Below are positions 1 to 9,234 of a stretch of 64,000 bases of DNA, one piece after another (the first letter of the stretch is position 1; every line of letters starts with the position of its first letter). The stretch spans positions 62,001 to 126,000 of the forward strand of contig JAIUOO010000008.1 of NCBI GenBank assembly GCA_020161695.1. Reading direction: 5' to 3'. The position numbers and the translations under genes were made by a program. Under the pieces are notes generated by a model. It did not search any database. It was not told where the DNA came from and saw only the letters and a list, made by a program, of their open reading frames with translations. The DNA comes from Pseudomonadota bacterium. Lineage in GTDB: Bacteria; Pseudomonadota; Alphaproteobacteria; Rhizobiales; Phreatobacteraceae.

Positions 1-115
1 TGCGCAGCCGGACCGTGTAGCCACGTGCCTGCAACAGCGCGCCGAGCGCCGCTGAAGCCAGACCTTTACCGAGGGACGAGACCACGCCGCCGGTGATGAA
101 AATATACCGCGTCAT
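1..115 (-). CDS. pyrG: CTP synthase, N-terminal fragment (cut by window edge)
   Basis: Only the first 38 codons lie in the window. They begin [18 protein letters not shown], the hallmark N-terminus of CTP synthase with its glycine-rich ATP-binding loop. The enzyme makes CTP from UTP, ATP and glutamine in the cytosol. The ATG at 113-115 is preceded on the minus strand by a GAGGAGG ribosome-binding site. secG lies just upstream on the same strand, and the secG-pyrG order is common in alphaproteobacteria. A terminator-like hairpin at 190-217 separates the two, so pyrG probably also has its own promoter. Identity is near certain despite truncation. Confidence 0.95.
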   Translation of the reverse strand, partial: MTRYIFITGGVVSSLGKGLASAALGALLQARGYTVRLR

Positions 116-189
116 GGGGCCTCCTCTTTAAAGCGCCACGGCCGATTCGGGTAGCAAGGCAAGCGCGTGGCTGCCCTTTCTCCCCGGAC

Positions 190-217
190 AAAAGAGAAGG
201 GCCGGTCGCCCGGCCCT
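190..217 (-). terminator. Rho-independent terminator after secG
   Basis: An 8-bp GC-rich stem (198-205 with 210-217, loop TCGC) is followed on the minus strand by a pyrimidine-rich CTTCTCTTTT tract. It lies 75 bases past the secG stop and before pyrG. Confidence 0.65.
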
Positions 218-291
218 GGTGCGATGCGTCATGCGCTCGTCGCCCGGTTCGGGCAACGGCCGGGCGGGAGGAAAAGCCTCCCGTCCCCAGA

Positions 292-723
292 TTACTGTTG
301 CGGCGCGGGCGCCGGCGGCTGCGAGCCGCCAGCCGGAGCCGCCGGGGGCTGCGACATGCCACGCAGGCCTTCGAGCATGCCGGTGCCACCCTGGCCGCCC
401 GACTGCGGCACCTGCGGCGCGCCCGGCACGGCGGGAGCCGTGGGCGCTGCAGGCGCGGTCGGGGCGGACGTCGCCGGCCGGTCGAGCAGCGAGCGGGACG
501 AACGTCCCTGCGTCGCCAGCAGGGCCAGCACGATCGAGGTGAAGAAGAACGCGGCCGCGAGAATGGCCGTCGCGCGCGTCAGCACGTTGGCCGTGCCGCG
601 CGACGACATGAAATTGCCGCCCCCGCCCATGCCGAGACCGCCGCCTTCGGAACGCTGGAGGAGCACCACGACGATCAGCGCGAGCACGATCATCAGGTGG
701 ATGACGAGAACAACCGACTGCAT
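292..723 (-). CDS. secG: Preprotein translocase subunit SecG
   Basis: 143-residue protein of the Sec inner-membrane translocon, the small partner of SecYE. The N-terminal half shows the family pattern: a first membrane helix (about residues 3-22), the conserved LLQRSEGGGLGMGGGG cytoplasmic loop, then a second helix (about 50-70). The C-terminal half is a low-complexity Pro/Ala/Gln tail, common in alphaproteobacterial SecG and of unknown role. The start at 721-723 begins MQSVVLVIHL; a longer frame upstream lacks family similarity. It sits between the MFS gene and pyrG on the same strand, with a 109-bp gap before it. Confidence 0.93.
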   Translation of the reverse strand: MQSVVLVIHLMIVLALIVVVLLQRSEGGGLGMGGGGNFMSSRGTANVLTRATAILAAAFFFTSIVLALLATQGRSSRSLLDRPATSAPTAPAAPTAPAVPGAPQVPQSGGQGGTGMLEGLRGMSQPPAAPAGGSQPPAPAPQQ

Positions 724-832
724 GGCCGCGAAACGGTCCTGTCGTTGAAAGATGCGGGTCTCTACACGATCGGTTCCGGCTTGCCTACCCCGCCGCAACC
801 AGCCAGCGCCCCATATAGGAAGCCTTTGGGCC

Positions 833-2239
833 CTAGCCAGCCTCGCCGGGCTCGGTCGGCGCCTTGCCGCCCCTGATTCCGGGCGCGAGTTGCCAGAAGA
901 TCCAGGCCGACGCGCAAGTGATGAGGCCGATGCACAGGAAGGTGGCGCGGAAGGCCGCCAGCGCCTCGGCCGGCGTCGCCCGACCGAAATAGCTGGAGAA
1001 GGCCGCGAGCAGCGCCCCGGCCACGGTGACACCGAGGCTCATCGACAGCATCTGCACCATCGAGAACAGGCTGTTGCCGCTGCCCGCGCCCGCTGCGTCG
1101 AGATCGCGCAGGGTCACCGTATTCATGGCGGTGAACTGGATCGAATTCGCCCCGCCATAGAGCCCGAGCTGGATCAGCATGGCCCAGAGCGGCAGGCTCG
1201 GAGAAACTGAGAAACTGGCCATCAGGCTGCCAACGAGGATCGTGTTGCACACCAGCACCCGCCGGTAGCCGTGGCGCTCGATCAGGGCAGGCACGATGCG
1301 CTTGGCGGTCATCGCCATGGCCGCGACAGGCAGCATCATCATGCCCGCCTCCATCGGCGTGCGGCCGAGGCCGATCTGCAGGAGCAGCGGCAGGAGGAAC
1401 GGCATCGCGCCCGAGCCGATCCGCGCGAACAGGTTGCCGAGCAGGCCGACCGTATAGGTGTGGATGCGGAACAGACTCAGCGGAAACAGCGGGTCCGGCC
1501 GCCTCTGGGCATGCAGGCCGTAGGCGATGATCAGCGCGAAGGAAAAGACCAGCAGGACCAGCACGGTCGCCCGCTCCATGCCGAGTTCGGCGACGCCGTC
1601 GAGCGAGAAGGACAGCGCCACCATGCCGACCGACAGCATCAGATAGCCGACCATGTCGAAACGGCCGGCGGAGACGGCGCGGTTGTCCGGCATGTAGAGC
1701 CAGGTCATCGCCGCCCCGACGATGCCGACCGGCACGTTGATCAGGAAGATCCAGTGCCAGGAGGCCGCCTGCACCATCCAGCCGCCGAGCGTCGGGCCGA
1801 TCAGCGGACCGATCAGGCCGGGAATCGCGACGAAGCTCATGGCCGCGAGGAACTGGTCGCGCGGCACGTTGCGGAGAACGACGAGGCGGCCGACCGGCAG
1901 GAGCATGGCCCCGCCGGCCCCCTGCACCACCCGCGCCGCGACGAGTTGCATCAGCGTCTGCGAATTCGCGCAGGCGAGCGAGCCGGCAACAAACAGCACG
2001 ATGGCGCCAAGGAAGACCGTGCGGGTGCCGAAGCGGTCGGCCAGCCAGCCCGAAGCCGGGATCAGCATGGCCATGGTGAGCGAATAGGCGATCACCACGG
2101 AATGCATGTTGAGCGGGCTCTCGCCCAGCGAGCGCGCCATGGACGGCAGCGCCGTGTTGACGATGGTCGAGTCCAGCGTCTGCATGAAGAAGCCGACCGC
2201 GACGATCCAGAGAAGGACCTTCAGGCGGGCCGGCTCCAT
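833..2239 (-). CDS. mdtD: MFS drug/metabolite exporter, MdtD-like (DHA2-type)
   Basis: 468 residues, matching the length of E. coli MdtD (about 471) and closely resembling it at the N-terminus: FFMQTLDSTIVNTALPSMA, then PASGWLADRFGTR (the MFS motif A region between helices 2 and 3) and SWHWIFLINVPVG (a motif typical of the DHA2 drug:H+ antiporter group). Many hydrophobic helices are evident along its length. It is probably a proton-driven exporter in the inner membrane; the substrate cannot be read from sequence. Only 12 bases separate it from the upstream tpiA, so they are probably cotranscribed. It splits the tpiA-secG-pyrG neighbourhood usual in this class, which suggests a lineage-specific insertion. 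Confidence 0.88.
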   Translation of the reverse strand: MEPARLKVLLWIVAVGFFMQTLDSTIVNTALPSMARSLGESPLNMHSVVIAYSLTMAMLIPASGWLADRFGTRTVFLGAIVLFVAGSLACANSQTLMQLVAARVVQGAGGAMLLPVGRLVVLRNVPRDQFLAAMSFVAIPGLIGPLIGPTLGGWMVQAASWHWIFLINVPVGIVGAAMTWLYMPDNRAVSAGRFDMVGYLMLSVGMVALSFSLDGVAELGMERATVLVLLVFSFALIIAYGLHAQRRPDPLFPLSLFRIHTYTVGLLGNLFARIGSGAMPFLLPLLLQIGLGRTPMEAGMMMLPVAAMAMTAKRIVPALIERHGYRRVLVCNTILVGSLMASFSVSPSLPLWAMLIQLGLYGGANSIQFTAMNTVTLRDLDAAGAGSGNSLFSMVQMLSMSLGVTVAGALLAAFSSYFGRATPAEALAAFRATFLCIGLITCASAWIFWQLAPGIRGGKAPTEPGEAG

Positions 2240-2251
2240 CGCCCCCGCCCC

Positions 2252-3004
2252 TTACCGGTAGGCTGCGGCGATGGCGAGGAAATCGGCCGCCTTGAGGCTC
2301 GCGCCGCCGACCAGCGCGCCGTCGACATTGGGCACGGCCATCAGTTCCTTGGCATTGGCCGGCTTCACCGAGCCGCCATAGAGGATGCGGATGCCCGCCG
2401 CCTGCTTGCCGTGACGGCCGACCAGCTTCTTCCGGATCAGGGCATGGACCTCTGCGATATCGGCGGTCGTCGGCGTCAGGCCTGTGCCGATCGCCCAGAC
2501 CGGCTCATAGGCGACGATCACCGTTGCGGGCGTCGCCCCCTCCGGCACCGAGCGGGCGACCTGCCGGCCAACCACGCCGAGCGTCTTGCCGGCCTCGCGC
2601 TCCTCGCGCGTCTCACCGACGCAGACGATGGCCGCGAGCCCCGCCCGGATCGCGGCACGGGCCTTGGCCTCGACGACGGCGTCCGTCTCCTTGAAATATT
2701 GCCGGCGCTCGGAATGCCCGACGATCACCGCGCCAGCGCCCGCATCCGCGATCATTTCGGCCGAAACCTCGCCGGTAAAGGCGCCCGAAGCCTCCGCGTG
2801 GCAGTCCTGCGCGCCAATGCCGATGCGCGTGCCGATGGCGGCGCCGGCGGCGAGGAAGACCAGCGGCGCCGGCGGGCAGATCATCAGATCGACACTGGCC
2901 CTGAGCGCGGCGTCGTACCCCTCGGCCATCAGGCCCAGTTCCTTGAGCGCCGAGCGCGTTCCGTTCATCTTCCAGTTGCCGGCGACGAGGGGGCGGACGC
3001 TCAT
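2252..3004 (-). CDS. tpiA: Triosephosphate isomerase
   Basis: 250-residue glycolytic and gluconeogenic enzyme that interconverts dihydroxyacetone phosphate and glyceraldehyde 3-phosphate in the cytosol. Catalytic motifs are intact: NWKMN near residue 10 (Asn/Lys), VGHSERR (catalytic His), [11 protein letters not shown] (catalytic Glu and the flexible loop 6) and YGGSV (phosphate binding). Length is normal for the family. It is divergent from ppiD across about 190 bp, an arrangement seen in many Hyphomicrobiales, and leads a minus-strand run with mdtD. Confidence 0.97.
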   Translation of the reverse strand: MSVRPLVAGNWKMNGTRSALKELGLMAEGYDAALRASVDLMICPPAPLVFLAAGAAIGTRIGIGAQDCHAEASGAFTGEVSAEMIADAGAGAVIVGHSERRQYFKETDAVVEAKARAAIRAGLAAIVCVGETREEREAGKTLGVVGRQVARSVPEGATPATVIVAYEPVWAIGTGLTPTTADIAEVHALIRKKLVGRHGKQAAGIRILYGGSVKPANAKELMAVPNVDGALVGGASLKAADFLAIAAAYR

Positions 3005-3095
3005 TCGATTGCTCCATGGGCGGGACGGCGGCTGACTAGCAGAACCCTCCCCGCAGCGCTACCTACGGGGCTCCCGGCTGCAATGTCCGGCCTGC

Positions 3096-3124
3096 TTGCC
3101 CCGCTAGGGGCCGGTCACTATGCT
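3096..3124 (+). promoter_or_regulatory. Putative sigma70 promoter for ppiD-trp
   Basis: TTGCCC (3096-3101) and TATGCT (3119-3124) are separated by exactly 17 bases. They lie 72 bases upstream of the ppiD start in the tpiA/ppiD divergent spacer. The spacing and the -10 are good and the -35 is fair. A small palindrome, GCCCCGCTAGGGGC, overlaps the spacer and could be an operator. Confidence 0.5.
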
Positions 3125-3195
3125 CCGCCGACTTTTTCAGACCCTTTCGCAGTGCACGGTCCAGGCCGGCGCTGCCTTCCGGAGAATCGACCGGC

Positions 3196-5076
3196 ATGCT
3201 GACCGGCCTTCGCAACACCTTCGCCAAGGGCATCATGCGCGGCGTGCTGATCGCGCTCATGGGCCTGCTCGTCGCGAGCTTCGCGGTCTGGGGCATCGGC
3301 GACATCTTCCGGGGCGGCTCGTCCACCACCCTCGCCCAGGTCGGCAGCACGCAGATTTCGGTGCAGAGCTTCCAGACCGCCTATAATCGCGAGGTTCAGA
3401 ACCTCGGCCGCATGCTCGGCCGCGGCGTGACGCCCGACCAGGCGCGCCAGTTCGGCATCGACCAGCGCGTTCTCGGCCAGCTCCTCACCGAGGCGACGCT
3501 GGACGAGCGCGGCCGCCAGCTCGGCCTCGGCATCGACGACGACACGATCCGCACCCGCATCATCTCCACGCCCTCCTTCCGCGGCCCGACCGGCCAGTTC
3601 GACCGCACAGCCTTCCAGGAGCTTCTGCGCCAGAACGGCTATACCGAGCCGGTCTATATCGAGCTCGAGCGCCGCCTTGCGGTCCGCCAGCAGATCGCCG
3701 GCGCGGTGTCCGACCGCATGTCGACGCCGCAGGCGCTCATCGACGCCATGACGCGGTTCCAGAACGAGACCCGCACGGCGCAATATGTCGTCGTCGGCTC
3801 GGCACAGGTTGGCGACATTCCCGCTCCCGACGCCGCCGCCCTGCAGGCCTATTTCGACGCCAACAAGGCGGTCTTCCGCGCACCTGAATACCGCAAGCTG
3901 GTGCTGCTCACGCTCTCGCCCGACGAGCAGGTCGGTTTCCAGCAGGTGCCGGCCGAGCAGGTCGAGGCCGAGCTCACGCGCCTGCGCGAGACCAGTGAGC
4001 GCCGCACCATCCAGCAGATCACCTTCCCGAACGCCGAGGAGGCCGCCGCCGCCGCCGCGAAGGTCAAGGAGGGGCTGTCCTTCGACGATCTCGCCAAGGA
4101 GCGGAACATCGCCCCCGCCGACCTCGCCATCGGCCACCTCGCCCGCGCGCAGGTCACCGACGCCGCCGTGCGCGACGCCGCCTTCGCCCTTGCCGAGAAC
4201 GTCGTCAGCGAACCCGTGCGCGGCGCTTTCGGCACCGTTCTCCTGCGCGTGACGAAGATCGATCCGTTCAACGTCGAGCAGGCGCGCGAGCAGGCCCGCC
4301 TCGGCCTTGCCCGCAACATGGCGCGCGGCGCCGTCAACGACCTGCACGACAAGATCGAGCGCGAGCGCTCCTCCGGCCTGCCGCTCGCCGACATCGCCGC
4401 CAAGGTCGGCCTGTCGGTCACCACGGTCGATGCCGTCGACGCACAGGGCAACGATCCCGCCGGCGTGCAGCTCAATCTGGTCGGCGCCAGCGATTTCCTC
4501 GCGCCCGCCTTCCGCGCCGAGGTCGGCCTCGAAAACGAACCGGCCAACAACCGCCAGTCCGGCCTCTGGGTCTGGTACGAGGTCGCCGGCATCACCCCCG
4601 CGCGCGACCGCACGCTCGACGAGGTCAAGGATCGCGTCGAAGCGCGCTGGCGCGAGGACGAGGTGCGCCAGCGCATCGGCAAGCTCGCCGACGAGATCAC
4701 GGCCGAGATCGCTGGCGGCAAGCCGATCGCAGAGGTGGCGCAGGCGAAGTCGCTCGAAGTCCGGACGACGCCGGCCCTGCCGCGCAGCGGCACCGACGGC
4801 TCCTGGGGCGCGGTCGCCGTGCAGCGGCTGTTCGGCACGGCCAAGGGCCTGGCGGCGAATGCGCCGGCTGCGGATGGCATCGACCGGCTGGTCTTCGTGA
4901 CCGGCGATATCGTCCTTCCCGCCAACGCCGCGCTCGACCAGCGCACGCGCGACCAGTTGCAGCAGTCGATCGAGGACGACGTCCTGACGCAGTATATCGG
5001 CAGGCTCCAGCGCGATTTCGGCTCCACGGTCAACCAGACGCAGCTCACCCGCGCCATTGGCGGAACGGCGCAATAG
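3196..5076 (+). CDS. ppiD: Membrane-anchored periplasmic folding factor, SurA/PpiD family
   Basis: 626 residues. One N-terminal membrane helix (about residues 14-33) follows a short cytosolic stretch, NTFAKGIMRG, which is typical of PpiD. A SurA-N-like chaperone domain (about 35-180) with a conserved QTAYNREVQ region follows. A parvulin-type PPIase region (about 260-360) looks degenerate, as in many PpiD proteins, so the role is more likely holdase/foldase at the Sec exit site than strong isomerase activity. It starts 42 bases before trpE on the same strand; ppiD upstream of trpE is a familiar alphaproteobacterial order and implies read-through into the trp genes. Confidence 0.88.
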   Translation: MLTGLRNTFAKGIMRGVLIALMGLLVASFAVWGIGDIFRGGSSTTLAQVGSTQISVQSFQTAYNREVQNLGRMLGRGVTPDQARQFGIDQRVLGQLLTEATLDERGRQLGLGIDDDTIRTRIISTPSFRGPTGQFDRTAFQELLRQNGYTEPVYIELERRLAVRQQIAGAVSDRMSTPQALIDAMTRFQNETRTAQYVVVGSAQVGDIPAPDAAALQAYFDANKAVFRAPEYRKLVLLTLSPDEQVGFQQVPAEQVEAELTRLRETSERRTIQQITFPNAEEAAAAAAKVKEGLSFDDLAKERNIAPADLAIGHLARAQVTDAAVRDAAFALAENVVSEPVRGAFGTVLLRVTKIDPFNVEQAREQARLGLARNMARGAVNDLHDKIERERSSGLPLADIAAKVGLSVTTVDAVDAQGNDPAGVQLNLVGASDFLAPAFRAEVGLENEPANNRQSGLWVWYEVAGITPARDRTLDEVKDRVEARWREDEVRQRIGKLADEITAEIAGGKPIAEVAQAKSLEVRTTPALPRSGTDGSWGAVAVQRLFGTAKGLAANAPAADGIDRLVFVTGDIVLPANAALDQRTRDQLQQSIEDDVLTQYIGRLQRDFGSTVNQTQLTRAIGGTAQ

Positions 5077-5118
5077 GCCCGCGACCAGCAATCGGCGGGT
5101 CATGTCCATGAGGATGTC

Positions 5119-6636
5119 ATGCAGATCGAACCGGCCTTCGAGGCCTTCCAGCCCGTCCACGCCGCGGCCCGGCCGCAGGTGGTCTGGACGACGCTGGTGT
5201 CCGATCTGGAAACGCCCGTCTCGGCCTATCTGAAGATTGCCGGCGGGAGGACCAATGCCTTCCTGCTGGAATCGGTCGAGGGCGGCGCGATCAAGGGCCG
5301 CTACTCGATCCTCGGCCTCGAACCCGACCTTGTCTGGCGCTGCCGCGGTCAGGTCGCCGAGGTCAACCGCCGGCCGTCTGCCGACCGCAACGCCTTCGCG
5401 CCGCTGCCCGATGCGCCGCTTGCCGAGCTGCGCAAGCTGCTGGCCGAGAGCCGCATCGACATTCCGGAGCGCCTGCCGCCCATGGCGGCGGGTGTCTTCG
5501 GCTATCTCGGCTACGATATGGTCCGGCAGATGGAGCATCTGCCGGATGTTCCCCCCGACCCTCTCGGCCTGCCGGATTCGCTGTTCATCCGCCCGACCGT
5601 CGTCCTCGTCTTCGATGCGGTGAAGGACCAGATCACGGTGGTGACGCCGGTGCGCCCGCAGGCCGGCCAGACCGCCAGGGCGGCCTATGACCGCGCGGTG
5701 GACCGCCTGATCGGGGTCGTCGATGCGCTCGACACGCCGCTCGACAAGCAGACGCCCCTGCCCGACCACGCCGAGATCATGGACGGCCTCGTCTCGAACA
5801 CCTCGGTCGAGGACTATTCGGCCATGGTGGACCGGGCCAAGGAGTACATCGCCGCCGGCGACATCTTCCAGGTCGTGCTGTCGCAGCGCTTCTCGACGCC
5901 CTTCACCCTGCCGCCCTTCTCGCTCTACAGGGCGCTGAGGCGCGTCAATCCCTCGCCCTTCCTGTACTATCTCGCCTTCGACGGCTTTTCCGTAGCCGGC
6001 TCATCACCGGAGATACTGGTTCGGGTCAGGGATGGCAGGGTTACGATCCGTCCCATCGCCGGCACGCGCCCGCGCGGCGCGACGCCCGCCGACGACAAGC
6101 GCCTCGGCGAGGAGCTTCTCGCCGATCCGAAGGAGCGCTCCGAGCATCTCATGCTGCTGGATCTCGGCCGCAACGATGTCGGAAGGGTCGCGAAGATCGG
6201 CACCGTCGAGGTGACCGACAAGTTCTTCCTCGAACACTATTCGCACGTCATGCACATCGTCTCGAATGTCGAGGGCGACATCGATCCGAAGCACGACCTG
6301 ATCGACGCCATGGCGGCCGGCTTTCCGGCCGGCACGGTCTCGGGGGCGCCGAAGGTGCGCGCCATGCAGATCATCGACGAACTGGAGAAGGAGAAGCGCG
6401 GCCTGTACGCCGGCTGCGTCGGCTATTTCTCCGCGACCGGCGCCATGGATACCTGCATCGTGCTGCGAACCGCCGTCGTCAAGGACGGCCAGATGTATGT
6501 TCAGGCAGGCGCCGGCATCGTCGCCGACAGCGTCAACGCATCCGAACAGGCCGAATGCGTCAACAAGGCCAAGGCACTGCTCCACGCCGCCGACGAGGCG
6601 GTGAAGACGGCGGCGCGCGCCGGGAGGGGCCAGTGA
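5119..6636 (+). CDS. trpE: Anthranilate synthase component I
   Basis: 505 residues. It converts chorismate to anthranilate using ammonia supplied by TrpG, the first committed step of tryptophan synthesis. The N-terminal region carries the LLES tryptophan-feedback motif (NAFLLESVEGG, about residue 50). The C-terminal chorismate-binding domain shows AGDIFQVVLSQRF, PIAGTRPRG, DPKERSEHLMLLDLGRNDVGRV and FPAGTVSGAPKVRAM. All key motifs are present, so it should be active and Trp-sensitive. The stop overlaps the trpG start by four bases (GTGA). No leader-peptide attenuator fits the 42-base spacer after ppiD. Confidence 0.97.
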   Translation: MQIEPAFEAFQPVHAAARPQVVWTTLVSDLETPVSAYLKIAGGRTNAFLLESVEGGAIKGRYSILGLEPDLVWRCRGQVAEVNRRPSADRNAFAPLPDAPLAELRKLLAESRIDIPERLPPMAAGVFGYLGYDMVRQMEHLPDVPPDPLGLPDSLFIRPTVVLVFDAVKDQITVVTPVRPQAGQTARAAYDRAVDRLIGVVDALDTPLDKQTPLPDHAEIMDGLVSNTSVEDYSAMVDRAKEYIAAGDIFQVVLSQRFSTPFTLPPFSLYRALRRVNPSPFLYYLAFDGFSVAGSSPEILVRVRDGRVTIRPIAGTRPRGATPADDKRLGEELLADPKERSEHLMLLDLGRNDVGRVAKIGTVEVTDKFFLEHYSHVMHIVSNVEGDIDPKHDLIDAMAAGFPAGTVSGAPKVRAMQIIDELEKEKRGLYAGCVGYFSATGAMDTCIVLRTAVVKDGQMYVQAGAGIVADSVNASEQAECVNKAKALLHAADEAVKTAARAGRGQ

Positions 6637-7247
6637 AGATCACCCTCATCGACAATTACGACAGCTTCACCTGGAACCTCGTCCACTATATCGGCGGACA
6701 GGAGATCGACGGCGCACGGCCGGATGTCGAGGTGATCCGCAACGACAAGACGACGGCCGATGCCGTCATCGCCGGCAAGCCCGACGCCATCGTGCTCTCT
6801 CCCGGCCCTTGCACGCCCAACGAGGCCGGCATCTGCCTCGAACTGATCGAGAAGGCTTCCGGGACGATCCCGATGTTCGGCGTCTGCCTCGGCCATCAGG
6901 CCATGGGCCAGGTCTTCGGTGGCGCGGTGGTTCGCGCGCCGAAGCCGATGCACGGCAAGGTGTCGGAGATCAGCCATTCCGGCCGCAGCGTGTTCCGCGG
7001 CATCAACGGCCGCTTCCAGGCGACACGCTACCATTCGCTGACGGTCGACCGGGCCGGCTGGCCTGATGCGCTGGAAATCACCGCCGAGTCCGACGACGGC
7101 GTCGTCATGGGGCTGATGCACCGCGAGCGTCCGGTCCATGGCGTGCAGTTCCACCCCGAGAGCATCGCCTCGGAGCATGGGCACCGCATGATCGGCAATT
7201 TCCTCGCCCTTGCATCCGAGTGGAACCGCAGCCACAAGCGTCCCTGA
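6633..7247 (+). CDS. trpG: Anthranilate synthase component II (glutamine amidotransferase)
   Basis: 204 residues. Class I glutamine amidotransferase that feeds ammonia to TrpE. The nucleophile cysteine is in [12 protein letters not shown] and the His-Glu pair in [11 protein letters not shown]. It begins [12 protein letters not shown] after a GTG start at 6633, chosen because AGGGG sits 6 bases upstream and GTG overlaps the trpE TGA, a classic coupling. Longer in-frame extensions inside trpE are not plausible. trpD starts one base within its stop (TGATG). Confidence 0.96.
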   Translation: MKITLIDNYDSFTWNLVHYIGGQEIDGARPDVEVIRNDKTTADAVIAGKPDAIVLSPGPCTPNEAGICLELIEKASGTIPMFGVCLGHQAMGQVFGGAVVRAPKPMHGKVSEISHSGRSVFRGINGRFQATRYHSLTVDRAGWPDALEITAESDDGVVMGLMHRERPVHGVQFHPESIASEHGHRMIGNFLALASEWNRSHKRP

Positions 7248-8263
7248 TGGAACAGTTCAAAACCCTCATCGCCAAGGCCGCGACCGGCGTCCCGCTGACG
7301 CGGGAGGAGGCCGTTACCGCCTTCGACCAGATCATGTCGGGCGACGCCACGCCCTCGCAGATCGGCGGCTTCCTGATGGCCCTGCGCGTGCGCGGCGAGA
7401 CCGTTGACGAGATCACCGGCGCGGTCATGGCCATGCGCGCCAAGATGGTGACCGTCGAGGCCCCTGCAGACGCGGTCGACGTGGTCGGCACCGGCGGCGA
7501 TGCCTCCCATTCCCTCAACATCTCCACCTGTGCTGCCTTCATCGTGGCCGGTGCCGGCGTTCCGGTCGCCAAGCACGGTAACCGCGCCCTGTCCTCGCGC
7601 TCCGGCGCGGCCGATTGCCTGATGGCGCTCGGCGTCAAGATCGACCTCGGCCCGGCGGCCATTGCCCGCTGCATCCGCGAGGCCGGGATCGGCTTCATGT
7701 TCGCGCCCGCGCATCATCCCGCGATGAAGTTCGTGGGACCGACGCGCGTCGAGCTCGGCACGCGGACGATCTTCAACCTGCTGGGTCCGCTGTCCAATCC
7801 CGCCGGCGTGAAGCGGCAGATGGTCGGCGTCTATTCGGGACAATGGGTGCGCCCGCTAGCCGAGGTGCTGAACAATCTCGGCTCCTCCCGCGCCTGGGTC
7901 GTCCACGGCTCGGACGGCCTCGACGAGGTGACCGGCACCGGCTCGAGCCAGGTGGCGGAACTCAAGGGCGGCGCCGTCTCGACCTTCGAGATCGGTCCCG
8001 GCGATGTCGGCCTCGCCCCCTGTTCGCCCGCCGACCTGAAGGGCGGCGATGCCGCCTTCAACGCTGCCGCGCTGCGCGCGGTTCTCGCGGGCGCGCGCAA
8101 TGCCTATCGCGACGTCGCCGCGCTGAACGCCGCCGCCTCGCTGGTGGTTGCCGGCAAGGCCGCAACCCTGCCGGACGGTTTCGCGCTGGCCCAGAAGAGC
8201 CTCGACGAGGGCCATGCGGCGGCACGGCTCGACCGGCTCGTCGCCGTTTCCTCCGCGACCTGA
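7247..8263 (+). CDS. trpD: Anthranilate phosphoribosyltransferase
   Basis: 338 residues. It transfers phosphoribose from PRPP to anthranilate. The diagnostic PRPP motif [14 protein letters not shown] (about residue 80), the [17 protein letters not shown] stretch and the [10 protein letters not shown] motif are intact. The start at 7247 ([10 protein letters not shown]) overlaps the trpG stop by one base, giving translational coupling; a start 27 bases upstream would sit inside trpG and adds no family sequence. trpC follows after four bases. Confidence 0.96.
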   Translation: MEQFKTLIAKAATGVPLTREEAVTAFDQIMSGDATPSQIGGFLMALRVRGETVDEITGAVMAMRAKMVTVEAPADAVDVVGTGGDASHSLNISTCAAFIVAGAGVPVAKHGNRALSSRSGAADCLMALGVKIDLGPAAIARCIREAGIGFMFAPAHHPAMKFVGPTRVELGTRTIFNLLGPLSNPAGVKRQMVGVYSGQWVRPLAEVLNNLGSSRAWVVHGSDGLDEVTGTGSSQVAELKGGAVSTFEIGPGDVGLAPCSPADLKGGDAAFNAAALRAVLAGARNAYRDVAALNAAASLVVAGKAATLPDGFALAQKSLDEGHAAARLDRLVAVSSAT

Positions 8264-8267
8264 TCCG

Positions 8268-9056
8268 ATGGCCGATATCCTCAAGCAGATCGAAGCCTAC
8301 AAGCGCGACGAAATCGCCGCAGCCAAGCGTTCGCGCCCGTTCTGGGTGGTGGATGCCGCCGCCCGCGCCGCCGATCCCGTCCGCGGCTTCGCACAGGCCA
8401 TCGAGGCGAAGATCGCGGCCGGCAAGACAGCCCTCATCGCCGAGATCAAGAAGGCGAGCCCGTCCAAGGGGCTGATCCGGCCGGATTTCGACCCGCCCGC
8501 GCTTGCGCGCGCATACGAGACGGGTGGCGCCGCCTGCCTGTCCGTACTGACCGATACCCCGTCCTTCCAGGGCGCGCCGGAGTTCCTCACGGCGGCGCGT
8601 GCCGCCTGCGCCCTGCCCGCGCTGCGCAAGGATTTCATGCACGACACCTATCAGGTGGCCGAAGCCCGGGCCTGGGGGGCGGACTGCATCCTGGTCATCA
8701 TGGCATCCGTCGACGACGCGTTGGCGGCCGACCTTATCGCCGCCGCCGACGACTACGGCATGGACGCGCTGGTCGAGGTGCACGACGATGCCGAACTCGA
8801 CCGTGCGCTCGCCCTGCCCTCGCGTCTCATCGGCATCAACAACCGCGACCTGCGCTCGTTCGAGGTCTCGCTCACGACGTCGGAGCGGCTTGCGCCGCGC
8901 GTGCCCGCCGACCGCATCATCGTCGGGGAAAGCGGGATTTTTGTCCCATCGGATGTATCACGCCTGAGACAGGTCGGTATCCGCACACTGCTCGTCGGCG
9001 AGAGCCTGATGCGTCAAACTGACGTTACGGAAGCGACGCGCGCCCTCCTGACGTAA
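8268..9056 (+). CDS. trpC: Indole-3-glycerol-phosphate synthase
   Basis: 262 residues. It closes the indole ring to give indole-3-glycerol phosphate. It is a monofunctional TrpC: no TrpF domain follows. Family motifs: [15 protein letters not shown] (substrate and catalytic Lys/Glu), [12 protein letters not shown] (catalytic Lys), LIGINNRDL and IIVGESGI (phosphate binding). It is the last trp gene of this cluster; trpF, trpB and trpA must be elsewhere. In many relatives moaC and moeA follow, but here a TadG-like gene does. Confidence 0.96.
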   Translation: MADILKQIEAYKRDEIAAAKRSRPFWVVDAAARAADPVRGFAQAIEAKIAAGKTALIAEIKKASPSKGLIRPDFDPPALARAYETGGAACLSVLTDTPSFQGAPEFLTAARAACALPALRKDFMHDTYQVAEARAWGADCILVIMASVDDALAADLIAAADDYGMDALVEVHDDAELDRALALPSRLIGINNRDLRSFEVSLTTSERLAPRVPADRIIVGESGIFVPSDVSRLRQVGIRTLLVGESLMRQTDVTEATRALLT

Positions 9057-9234
9057 GGCGACGCTACGGAAGGTGTCGTTCCCCTGCGTTTGCTGGAAAA
9101 TCGGCGCAGATGTGCTGAATTTCGGGTTAATCGGAATGACAGCATCTTCCCACAATTGAATCACGCCCGATTCCGTTTGCTTATTTGGTGCCCGCTATTC
9201 TCGTCCCCGGTCGCAGATTGGGGGGCATCATCCG

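Noticed and set aside
5077..5118. A trp attenuator/leader peptide before trpE
   Set aside because: Only 42 bases lie between ppiD and trpE, with no Trp codon run and no competing hairpins.
3118..5769. 883-codon minus-strand frame opposite ppiD and trpE
   Set aside because: Antisense shadow; both plus-strand genes have clear family motifs.
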